NCBI GenBank assembly: GCA_024232355.1
Contig: JAAEPW010000375.1
Coordinates: forward strand, 1-64,000
Reading direction: 5' to 3'
DNA: 64,000 bases
Origin: Chloroflexota bacterium
Lineage (GTDB): Bacteria > Chloroflexota > Anaerolineae > B4-G1
The notes beneath the pieces were generated by a model that saw nothing but the letters and a program-made list of their open reading frames with translations, was not told where the DNA came from and did no database searches. Made by a program: the position numbers and the translations under genes. Positions 54,063 to 61,235 of the stretch are shown here, one piece after another. Each line of letters begins with the position of its first letter. Within the stretch, counting starts at the first letter, position 1.

Positions 54063-55034
54063 TCACTTTCTCCAATAATCGAGTCGTTCCCGCGAAGGCA
54101 CAGGCAGTTCCATAAATGACACGTCGATATAGTCCCCAACATTGCGTTCGGGAGCAAATCCATCAACGCCGCGAAGCCCTTCCTCGTCGAATAAAAAGTA
54201 CCACTGGAACTGTAATCCCTGGATCTTTGTCCATGATTTGATTCCATAGTTATGGTGCAAGCCAAAACCTGCTGGCCAACTCCCCTCTTCCCAATCAGAA
54301 AAGACGATATCCTCATCAAGATAATCTGGCAAGGACATCAGCACGAATGCCCGGGCGATCATCTCGCGATTCTCGTCGGTGATCACAACCTGCTCCAACT
54401 CCAGTATGAGTTGAAAATCATCGCGACCAAGGTAACTGCGTGCTTTCTTGATAGCGAGCCAGTTATGATGTTCGGGGAATTCACCACCGTACTTGTCGTA
54501 CTTGACGAGATAGAATGTAGAGTGGGGAAACAACGCCTCCCACTCTGGGCGTGTGATGTGTCTGGCGTGCCAGTATACCTGACACCACGGCTCGGTCTGG
54601 AAAACCTCGCCACATTCTTCAACAGACGCAGCGCTTTGCGAGTGGGCACGCTGCATCCTCTCCAGCACCTCCAGTTCCCAGGGCGCCATCGTCGGGGTGG
54701 GTGAAGGGGTTGGGCTGGGGCCAGGCGTCGGGATTGTGGTCGGCGTGGGGGTTGCGCTTGGCATTGCTGGAGTAGGGGTGTGGGAGGATGTGGGGGTCTG
54801 TGTGGCTGTCTGGGGTACGGTAGGGCTTGCCGTTACAGGTGCGCTACGTGCCTGCGGACTGCACGACACGCCAACCAGTCCCAACGCTCCCAAGACTACC
54901 ACACTCAACCCAAATACAATTGTACTGCCAAGTTGTTCTTTGATCTTGTTATTGGAAAGTATAAAAATGTAGTCGCGCTTTCCATACCGCGCGCTATGGA
55001 AAGCGCGGCTACGGCTACAAAGTTTTCTTGTCAT
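54063..55034 (-). CDS. Secreted protein with Thr/Pro linker; N-terminus derived from a repeat
   Basis: The 323-residue product has a hydrophobic segment (about 38-58, STIVFGLSVVVLGALGLVGV) ending in SCS, so a lipoprotein or anchored protein is likely. A Thr/Pro linker (about 66-115) and a 200-residue domain I do not recognise follow. Residues about 6-24 (CSRSRAFHSARYGKRDYIF) are translated from the palindromic repeat at 54969-55012. GGGGAGGT lies 8 nt before this ATG, and no other start gives an intact signal. The long basic extension before the hydrophobic segment is unusual, so export may be impaired. Confidence 0.75.
   Translation of the reverse strand: MTRKLCSRSRAFHSARYGKRDYIFILSNNKIKEQLGSTIVFGLSVVVLGALGLVGVSCSPQARSAPVTASPTVPQTATQTPTSSHTPTPAMPSATPTPTTIPTPGPSPTPSPTPTMAPWELEVLERMQRAHSQSAASVEECGEVFQTEPWCQVYWHARHITRPEWEALFPHSTFYLVKYDKYGGEFPEHHNWLAIKKARSYLGRDDFQLILELEQVVITDENREMIARAFVLMSLPDYLDEDIVFSDWEEGSWPAGFGLHHNYGIKSWTKIQGLQFQWYFLFDEEGLRGVDGFAPERNVGDYIDVSFMELPVPSRERLDYWRK
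54969..55012. repeat. GTAGCCGCGCTTTCC palindrome inside a coding region
   Basis: Arms 54969-54986 and 54995-55012 pair at 17 of 18 positions (core CGCGCTTTCCATA). The same sequence occurs at 34543-34560 inside the nested MITE. Here it is read in frame as part of the N-terminus of the adjoining gene. Confidence 0.75.
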
Positions 55035-55071
55035 CTGTCATTACCTCCCCACACCTCTCACGTTTCACACA

Positions 55072-56718
55072 TCACGTTTTACTTTTCGCCGCCTGATAGT
55101 CACTGTACCCACCAATGTACTCAGTCAGCGCCCCCTCGTCCAACTCTACGATGCGATCTACCACCCGATCGAGAAAGTACCGGTCGTGAGAGATCACGAG
55201 CACCGTGCCCTCGAAACCGGCCAACGCTTGTTCCAGCACCTCGGCGGACTGAATGTCCAGGTTGTTGGTCGGCTCGTCGAGCAGCAGGAAATTAGCGCCA
55301 GAAAGCGTCATCAGTGCCATCTGCAAGCGGCTGCGCTCACCACCAGAGAGATTTCCGACTGTTCCCCGTGTTTGCTCGTAGGTAAAGAGAAAATGCCCCA
55401 GGAAACTCACTGCTGCATTCTCTGATAGAGGCGCTGCCTGACGGACCGTATCGATCAGCGTGCGGTCATAGACCAGCGTCTCGTGCTCCTGGGCATAGTA
55501 GCTCACTTTGACGCTTGGCCCGATCTTGATCTCGCCGTCGGTGGGCGTCTCTTGGCCCAGAATGAGCCGGTAGAGGAGCGATTTGCCCGCCCCGTTCGGC
55601 CCGACCAGCCCCACGCGTTCCCCCCGCCAGACAAGCAGGTCCAGCCCGGCCAGGATGATCGCATCGTCGCCAGTCTCGGATGGGAACATCTTGTCCAGAT
55701 CGACGATCTCTAGCACCTTGTTCGAGCCGCGCCAGCCATTGAGTTCTAATCCCATTCGACGACGTTCCAGTGTCGGCTTTTCGATCTTGTCCATTCGCTC
55801 CAGCATCTTTTTTCGGCTGCGGGCCTGGCGGGCGTGCCGTTCGTTGACCACGCGGTGGGCCCACTCCTCAAAGCGGGCGATGGCTGCCTCAATTTGAGTG
55901 ATCTCTTTTTGCTGTGCCTCGTACATCTGCTGCTGACGAAGCAAGCGCAACTGTTTCTCGATGGTGTACTCGGAGTACGTGCCCGGATAGAACGACAACC
56001 GGCCATCCTCCATATCGACGATCTCGTCTACCACTTGGTCCAGCAGGTACCGGTCGTGGGAGACGATGATGACCGCGCCGTTATAGCCGTTGATGAACTG
56101 TTCCAGGAACTGTTTACCCTCCAAGTCGAGGTGGTTGTCCGGCTCGTCGAGCAGGAGCAGATCGGGTTGGACGATCAGCAGCTTGGCCAATCCGACCAGT
56201 TTTTTCTGACCGCCGCTGAGCACGTCCACCGGCAGGTCAAAATCAGCCTCGGAAAAGCCCAAGCTGCGCAGCGTCGAGCGGACGCGCCCCTCGTAGCTGG
56301 GGCCGCCCAGTTGCTCATACGCGTCCAGCAGCCGTGTCTGGCGGTTCAACACCCGCGTCAATGCTTTCTCGCTGCCATAGACGTCTGGATCAGCCAGTTG
56401 CGCCTCCACATCGGCCAGGTCAGACTCTACCCGTGCCAGTTCGATCGAGGCCATCACGGCTTCTTGCCACACGGTGTGCCCCGGCTCCAACTGGGGATCT
56501 TGGTGCAGGTAACCGATGGTCAAGCCCTTTTTACGAACCGTAAAGCCAGTGTCGCTGGTCAGTTCGGCAGCGATGAGCTTGAGCAGGGTAGACTTGCCGC
56601 AGCCATTCGGCCCGACTAGGCCTATCACACGGTCGTCGTGGATCTCCCACGAGATATTCTCGAATATTGATTCTGAAACATAGGTAACGGTTACGCGGTC
56701 AAGGTTCACAGCAATCAT
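55072..56718 (-). CDS. ABC-F family ATPase
   Basis: The 548-residue soluble protein has two ATPase domains: GPNGCGKSTLL and LLLLDEPDNHLD in the first, GPNGAGKSLLY and LLLDEPTNNLD in the second, with LSGGQKKLVGLAKL and LSGGERSRLQMALM signatures. A charged interdomain linker lies between (about 235-305). ABC-F proteins act on the ribosome as translation factors or antibiotic-resistance (ARE) proteins. ATG at 56718 follows AGGAGAAAGATC. The leader carries an upstream ORF and an intrinsic terminator directly before the ribosome-binding site. That is the known layout for ARE ABC-F genes induced by ribosome-targeting drugs. Resistance itself is inferred. Confidence 0.93.
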   Translation of the reverse strand: MIAVNLDRVTVTYVSESIFENISWEIHDDRVIGLVGPNGCGKSTLLKLIAAELTSDTGFTVRKKGLTIGYLHQDPQLEPGHTVWQEAVMASIELARVESDLADVEAQLADPDVYGSEKALTRVLNRQTRLLDAYEQLGGPSYEGRVRSTLRSLGFSEADFDLPVDVLSGGQKKLVGLAKLLIVQPDLLLLDEPDNHLDLEGKQFLEQFINGYNGAVIIVSHDRYLLDQVVDEIVDMEDGRLSFYPGTYSEYTIEKQLRLLRQQQMYEAQQKEITQIEAAIARFEEWAHRVVNERHARQARSRKKMLERMDKIEKPTLERRRMGLELNGWRGSNKVLEIVDLDKMFPSETGDDAIILAGLDLLVWRGERVGLVGPNGAGKSLLYRLILGQETPTDGEIKIGPSVKVSYYAQEHETLVYDRTLIDTVRQAAPLSENAAVSFLGHFLFTYEQTRGTVGNLSGGERSRLQMALMTLSGANFLLLDEPTNNLDIQSAEVLEQALAGFEGTVLVISHDRYFLDRVVDRIVELDEGALTEYIGGYSDYQAAKSKT

Positions 56719-56731
56719 GATCTTTCTCCTA

Positions 56732-56771
56732 TAAAACAAAAACAGCCGTGGGCTGGTGCGCCACGGCTGTT
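56732..56771 (-). terminator. Leader terminator (attenuator) before the ABC-F gene
   Basis: On the minus strand AACAGCCGTGG (56761-56771) pairs perfectly with 56741-56751 around a 9-nt loop and is followed by TTTGTTTTAT. It ends just before the ribosome-binding site, so read-through must be regulated for the gene to be expressed. GTGCGCC at 56805-56811, directly at the upstream ORF stop, can pair with GGCGCAC at 56756-56762 and is a possible competing structure. Confidence 0.85.
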
Positions 56772-56810
56772 CAATCTAACTACGAGTTATGTCAACTTGA
56801 AACAGGCGCA

Positions 56811-56897
56811 CTACGGCATGGAATAACTACTCCAGAAACCATCTGGCTCAGGTTTACCACTTGATTCAGGTAAGGATTGTAGTGAAACACCTATCAA
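56811..56897 (-). CDS. Leader peptide (upstream ORF) of the ABC-F gene
   Basis: This is a 28-codon ORF with TTG start, GGAG 5 nt upstream, and a TAG stop 40 nt before the terminator stem. The peptide ends in PDGFWSSYSMP. It is too short for normal gene calls. The position between a good promoter and an attenuator is that of known regulatory leader peptides, where a ribosome slowed by an antibiotic changes the RNA fold. Whether the C-terminal residues form a stalling motif is a guess. The TTG start makes the call less certain. Confidence 0.6.
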   Translation of the reverse strand: MIGVSLQSLPESSGKPEPDGFWSSYSMP

Positions 56898-56917
56898 TTA
56901 ATCTCCAAAAATGATTA

Positions 56918-56965
56918 GCCCCCAACAGGCTGGGGGCATTATACCGCATCAGGTTGAAATTGCAA
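56918..56965 (-). promoter_or_regulatory. Promoter and start-site dyad of the ABC-F leader
   Basis: On the minus strand TTGCAA (56960-56965), 16 bp, TATAAT (56938-56943, perfect). Immediately downstream GCCCCCA (56931-56937) is mirrored by TGGGGGC (56918-56924). Transcription should begin near 56931, inside the dyad, so the dyad is more likely an operator than an RNA hairpin. The leader to the start codon is about 213 nt. Confidence 0.75.
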
Positions 56966-57050
56966 GGGATGTTTTCCACAATATCGGATGACTGGTACAA
57001 TGAGTGCAACATTTTGTATTTGTAGGTTGTATTAAAAGTAGGGCAACGCG

Positions 57051-57617
57051 ATGAAATGTCTGGATGAAACAGACAAAATGATAGAACGAACACATATCCG
57101 GCTGGCTCGGCAGGGCGACGCCGATGCGTACGGCCAATTGGTCACACGCCACCAGCAAGCCGTATTCAATATTGCCTATCGGATAACCGGAAACCGACAG
57201 GAGGCAGAGGACGTGGCGCAAGAATCGTTTGTAAAGGCATATCGAGCATTGGGTCGCTTTGATACCGAGCGCCCCTTTGCCCCATGGCTTTACCGCATCG
57301 CGACCAACACGGCGTTGAACTGGGTCAAACGACGCCGCCCAGAGGTCACGTTGGACGAAGAGACCCCGCTGGCCGACCCAAGCCCCGGCCCGGAGGCCCA
57401 GGCCATCGCCGCCGACACGTCGGCGCGGCTGCGGGCCGCCATCGCCGCACTGCCGCCCAACTATCGTGTCGTCATCGAGTTGCGCCACTTTCAGGGCCTT
57501 TCATATCAAGAAATGAGCGACGCGCTCAACGTGCCTGTTTCCGACGTCAAGTCGTGGCTCTTTCGGGCGCGGTGCAAGCTGAAAAAAGTATTGCTGCACG
57601 AGAAAGAGGACAAGTAG
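57051..57617 (+). CDS. ECF-family RNA polymerase sigma factor
   Basis: The 188-residue protein has region 2 (about 15-80, DAYGQLVTRHQQAVFNIAYR, then EAEDVAQESFVKAYR) and region 4 (about 125-178, LPPNYRVVIELRHFQGLSYQ). It lacks regions 1 and 3, as in RpoE-type factors. The ATG at 57051 is kept as start, and a second ATG at 57078 is possible. The next gene follows without a gap and encodes a zinc-finger membrane anti-sigma factor, so the sigma factor is probably held inactive until an envelope signal arrives. Confidence 0.93.
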   Translation: MKCLDETDKMIERTHIRLARQGDADAYGQLVTRHQQAVFNIAYRITGNRQEAEDVAQESFVKAYRALGRFDTERPFAPWLYRIATNTALNWVKRRRPEVTLDEETPLADPSPGPEAQAIAADTSARLRAAIAALPPNYRVVIELRHFQGLSYQEMSDALNVPVSDVKSWLFRARCKLKKVLLHEKEDK

Positions 57618-58277
57618 ATGAACGATCATCCAAACGAACAAATTCTCAACATGTATCTCGATGAGGAATTGGATGCCGACGAGCGCGAGCGTGTTGACGC
57701 GCATCTGGCTGGCTGCGACGCTTGTCGGACCGAGATGCAGGCGTTGCAAGGACTGTTTGCCGCGCTAGAAGAATTGGCACTGGCCCCAGAAGCCGCGCCC
57801 GATCTGGCGATGGGTGTGCTAGCGCATATCCATCCTCATCGCAAGCCTGTTGGACTGAGGCAACGGAGCGCCCTGTGGCTCGTCCCGGTGTTGCAGGGAG
57901 CAATTGCACTGGCGCTTTTGGCGTGGGGCTGGACACGGCTGACGGATTATTGGGCGCTTGCTCGTGATTTCTTGCCGCTGGACGTGCTGCGGGATACGCG
58001 GGCTATGTTGTCGACACAGGTAATGGTCCATTGGGGCACATTGTCGGATTGGATAATGACCCAATGGACAACGTTGATCGCCTGGCCTGGCACTCTACGG
58101 AATGGCCTGCGAGAATGGGCTGCGTGGGTATCTATGTTCGGTGGCTCGCGCCTCTCGCTAGCACAATTGACGGTGCTGGGAGCATCGCTGGCGATGTTCT
58201 GGTTGGTAAGCAATGCGTTACTCTTGAACCATGCTTTTCTCAATGGACAAATTGTACACAAGGAGGCATCAAAATGA
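57618..58277 (+). CDS. Membrane anti-sigma factor with zf-HC2 domain
   Basis: The 219-residue protein starts directly after the sigma factor stop (TAGATG). Residues 1-45 form the zinc anti-sigma domain with HLAGCDACR (His-x3-Cys-x2-Cys). Membrane helices lie at about 93-113 and about 187-208. It should bind the sigma factor in the cytoplasm and release it on redox change or proteolysis. Its stop overlaps the next start by 4 nt. Confidence 0.88.
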   Translation: MNDHPNEQILNMYLDEELDADERERVDAHLAGCDACRTEMQALQGLFAALEELALAPEAAPDLAMGVLAHIHPHRKPVGLRQRSALWLVPVLQGAIALALLAWGWTRLTDYWALARDFLPLDVLRDTRAMLSTQVMVHWGTLSDWIMTQWTTLIAWPGTLRNGLREWAAWVSMFGGSRLSLAQLTVLGASLAMFWLVSNALLLNHAFLNGQIVHKEASK

Positions 58278-58777
58278 ATGACGATTCGGGATTTGTTTGC
58301 TTGTTGGGTATGGTAATCGTTGGCTTGCCGCCAATGCTGATTCTGCTGACGTCGCTGGTTCCTGGCTACGTCGAGCGCGCGCGTGCAGTGATGCGCGCGC
58401 GGCCTGGACGTTCGTTCCTGTTGGGCTTGGTCAATTTACTCTTTTTCGGGGCTGTTTCCTTGCTCAGCGGTGTGAACTTTGCCCCCCTAGCGCTCCTGGG
58501 AGCCTTGGCGTTATTTTTCGTGCTGCCATTGTTCCTATTGATGGGTTTGCTGATCGCTGCGGGTATTGCTGGCGAACAGGTGTGGTTACAAGTCACCGCT
58601 CGTTCAGGCTCGCTGCTGGGCTCGCTGTTGATCGGCATCCTAGCGTTGGGCTTGACGATCTTGGTACCCATCCTGGGCTGGTTGCTCTTTTTGGGATTGG
58701 TCCTCGCTGGTTTGGGGGCAGGCATCGTCGCTCTGGTGCAACGAAAAAAGGCGGAACCGGAATTACCAACGGGTTAA
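58274..58777 (+). CDS. Multi-span membrane protein in the sigma operon
   Basis: The 167-residue protein has about four membrane helices (starts near 8, 50, 75 and 118) and a basic tail. It carries no motif I recognise, but glycine-rich hydrophobic runs resemble polytopic proteins that accompany ECF sigma factors. ATG at 58274 has AGGAGG upstream (58261-58266) and overlaps the anti-sigma stop (ATGA), so the three genes form one operon. It may take part in the envelope signal or be a target of the sigma factor. Confidence 0.8.
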   Translation: MNDDSGFVCLLGMVIVGLPPMLILLTSLVPGYVERARAVMRARPGRSFLLGLVNLLFFGAVSLLSGVNFAPLALLGALALFFVLPLFLLMGLLIAAGIAGEQVWLQVTARSGSLLGSLLIGILALGLTILVPILGWLLFLGLVLAGLGAGIVALVQRKKAEPELPTG

Positions 58778-58801
58778 TGAAAAGTTTGTGAGGCAATGTT
58801 G

Positions 58802-59908
58802 ATGACACAAGGACGAATTCACATTTTAGTAATAGGGCTAGTTTTTATGACGTCGCTGGGTTGTTTGGCTGCGTCTGGAACTGAACTTGAATCAACAGAA
58901 GAACCGTTCGAGGTCGTGGCGCCGGAGGTTTCGCAGATGCGGGGTGATCGCTTGTTTGGCATTAATGTCTCTGAAAGTCGCGAGGGGTTCGAGTCCTCGT
59001 TTGCCGTGGCGCAGGAGGCAGGTATTCAGGTAATCGAGTTGAACATCCCTTGGGATGTGATAGAAGTGTCACAAGGGGAATATCAAGACCCATGGGGAGT
59101 GTTGGAAGCCATTTCATTCTATGGCTACAACGATGTGGACGTCTGTCTGAGTTTGGCCGTGATCGACACAGTTGAGCGAGCCACACCAGACTATCTCGAT
59201 GGGTTACCCTATAATTCGACTCAAGTTATTGGTGCGTTTCAGGATATGGTCGATTGGGTAATGACGCAGGTGCCTTCAAATGTGACGATTCCAAGCATCA
59301 GCGTGGGGAATGAGATCGATTTGATCCTTTCGGGAGACGAGTGGGATGAATATGCCGAGTTCTACCAGTTTACCGCTGAGCACCTTCATCGTCACTATCC
59401 TGACGTCAAGGTCGGCGTCAAAACGACTGTGATGAATGGCGTGTTGGGTGATGAACTGGATCAAGTGCAGGCGATCAATGAATACAGTGATGTGATCATG
59501 TTGACATACTATCCCCAGGACGGAGCGTTCCAGGTGTTAGAACCTACAGTGGTTCACGGGCACTTTGGACGGCTGGTAGAGGTATTTCCCAACCGACCAA
59601 TTTGGTTGATGGAACTTGGCTATCAGTCCGGCGGAGAACATTGCCATAGTTCGGAGGGAAATCAAGCAATGTTTTACCACGAGATGTTTGCAGCTTGGGA
59701 CGTATATGCCGATCAGATCGAGTTTGTTCTCATTGATTGGTTGCATGATCAAACACCGGAACAGATTGAGGAATGGGAAGAATACTATGGATCATCAGCA
59801 CCGAGTTTTGTCGAGTATCTGTCCACTTTGGATTTGCGTAACCATGACGGCACAGATAAAAAGGCCTGGCAGCAAGTGCTCGTCGAGACGGAAGCACGAG
59901 GTTGGTAG
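58802..59908 (+). CDS. Glycosidase-like TIM-barrel lipoprotein
   Basis: The 368-residue product has a lipoprotein signal (VIGLVFMTSLGCLA, lipobox Cys near 21). The mature part reads like a clan-A glycoside hydrolase: GIQVIELNIPWDVIE early, SVGNEID with a candidate acid/base Glu171, and IWLMELGYQSG with a candidate nucleophile Glu271. The family number cannot be given (a GH5/GH53-type barrel is closest). ATG at 58802 is chosen because GAGG stands 8 nt before it; ATG at 58796 is only 2 nt from the site. It would act outside the cell on a glycan. Confidence 0.72.
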   Translation: MTQGRIHILVIGLVFMTSLGCLAASGTELESTEEPFEVVAPEVSQMRGDRLFGINVSESREGFESSFAVAQEAGIQVIELNIPWDVIEVSQGEYQDPWGVLEAISFYGYNDVDVCLSLAVIDTVERATPDYLDGLPYNSTQVIGAFQDMVDWVMTQVPSNVTIPSISVGNEIDLILSGDEWDEYAEFYQFTAEHLHRHYPDVKVGVKTTVMNGVLGDELDQVQAINEYSDVIMLTYYPQDGAFQVLEPTVVHGHFGRLVEVFPNRPIWLMELGYQSGGEHCHSSEGNQAMFYHEMFAAWDVYADQIEFVLIDWLHDQTPEQIEEWEEYYGSSAPSFVEYLSTLDLRNHDGTDKKAWQQVLVETEARGW

Positions 59909-59946
59909 GTAATATCGGTGAGCACTGTAGAACAGGAGAGTGAGAT

Positions 59947-60972
59947 ATGACTGTCAAACAGAAAAATGTTTATCCCGTGTTGGTGTTGTTCTTTCTATCG
60001 CCCGCAATTGGTGAACTGTTGTCTGGTTCTTTGCCCCCGTCCGAGTTCTTTTCTCCCTTTAGCCTGTTCCTGATGGCCGCACTCTATGGCAGTGGCGCGA
60101 TCTTGATCCGCGAACTGCGCGTACGTTGGGGCAAAGGCTGGTTGCCGGTCGTTCTCATCCTTGGCGCGGCCTATGGCATCATCGAGGAAGGGCTGGCGTG
60201 CAAATCGTTCTTTGATCCGGGCTGGGGGGATCTTGGCCTGTTGGGTTCTTATGGCCGTTGGGCTGGCGTCAATTGGGTGTGGAGCCTCAACTTGACGATC
60301 TATCACATGGTGTTTAGCATCGCCACCCCTATTTTGTTGGTTGAACTGCTCTTTCCGACACGGCGTGACGAACGATGGGTGGGACGCCGGGGGATGATCG
60401 GGTTTTCGCTCCTGTTGGCGGCAGACGTACTCTTTTGCTTTGTCGCGTTTCCCTATCGCCCGCCGCTCTTGCATATCCTGTTAACCGTTGCCGTTGTAGT
60501 GGCACTGTACTGGGTTGCGCGGCGATTGCCAGCGTCCAAACCTACGTCCCGCCCTGGGCGCATTCCCCGACCGTTGTGGTTCGCTTGCGTCGGTTTTATC
60601 TTTGCCTTGAGTTTCTACTTTTTCATGTTGATCCCACCCGAGCTCGATATCCCAGTATCGCTCACACTGTGGACCACACTCGTACTGCCAATGGCGACGA
60701 TGTGGCTGCTGTATAAAATGTCGCGCGGTGGCGCGTGGAATGACAAACATCGGCTGGCCCTGGCAAGTGGTGTGTTGATGTTTCTGGTATTGATCGCACC
60801 ATTGCAAGAACTCGACACAGACCGGCTCGATAATACAACGGGGATGACGTTGGTGGGGCTCATCACGTTTTGTTTCCTCGTCTGGTTGCGGAGGCGGGTC
60901 CGTAGAGCATTCGGTTTGCGGGTGGATGATGGGATGGGCGTCGCTGCATCCTATCTCGTGTCATCAGGATGA
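59947..60972 (+). CDS. Polytopic membrane protein of unknown function
   Basis: The 341-residue protein has about nine membrane helices. An EEG motif (GAAYGIIEEGLACKSFFDP, about 74-92) lies at a helix end. Conserved glutamates in such a place occur in CPBP-type intramembrane proteases, but the second motif of that family is not seen. The signature is therefore not enough for a call. GGAGAGTGAG precedes ATG. It is 38 nt after the glycosidase-like gene and may be co-transcribed with it. Confidence 0.8.
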   Translation: MTVKQKNVYPVLVLFFLSPAIGELLSGSLPPSEFFSPFSLFLMAALYGSGAILIRELRVRWGKGWLPVVLILGAAYGIIEEGLACKSFFDPGWGDLGLLGSYGRWAGVNWVWSLNLTIYHMVFSIATPILLVELLFPTRRDERWVGRRGMIGFSLLLAADVLFCFVAFPYRPPLLHILLTVAVVVALYWVARRLPASKPTSRPGRIPRPLWFACVGFIFALSFYFFMLIPPELDIPVSLTLWTTLVLPMATMWLLYKMSRGGAWNDKHRLALASGVLMFLVLIAPLQELDTDRLDNTTGMTLVGLITFCFLVWLRRRVRRAFGLRVDDGMGVAASYLVSSG

Positions 60973-61095
60973 TGGTAAATTTTTTCGTCTGGGTAGGGAG
61001 CCTGGGTGATTCTGATGCAAGTGCTTGAGCTTGGACTGTGGACAAATGATACATCTGCACGCCCAAGCTCATGCTAACGAGTCGACCAGACTTCT

Positions 61096-61148
61096 TTTGC
61101 CACGAATTGCACGAATTTTTCGTGCTAATTCGTGCAATTCGTGGCAAA
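61096..61148. repeat. CCACGAATT-type palindrome with perfect 21-bp arms
   Basis: Arms 61096-61116 and 61128-61148 are perfect complements (TTTGCCACGAATTGCACGAA core) around an 11-nt loop. It is the best-preserved member of this family in the window. The perfect match suggests recent spread. Confidence 0.8.
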
Positions 61149-61174
61149 CAATTCAGTCGAACGGTTGAAAATAA

Positions 61175-61201
61175 GGGAGCAATGCCAGAGGCATTGCTCC
61201 C
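61175..61201 (-). terminator. Terminator of the giant surface protein gene
   Basis: GGGAGCAATGCC (61175-61186) pairs perfectly with 61190-61201. On the minus strand a T-rich stretch (TTATTTTC) follows. It lies 34 nt after the stop codon. Confidence 0.8.
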
Positions 61202-61235
61202 TCGTGTCGAATTTTCCTGTCAGCCTGTGTGACAG

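Noticed and set aside
56918..56937. GCCCCCA/TGGGGGC as an RNA hairpin or riboswitch stem
   Set aside because: The predicted start of transcription falls inside it, so only one arm would be in the RNA. A DNA operator is more plausible.
58975..59001. A tRNA T-arm-like GGGTTCGAGTCC-type sequence
   Set aside because: It lies inside the glycosidase-like gene and no acceptor or anticodon stem can be built around it.
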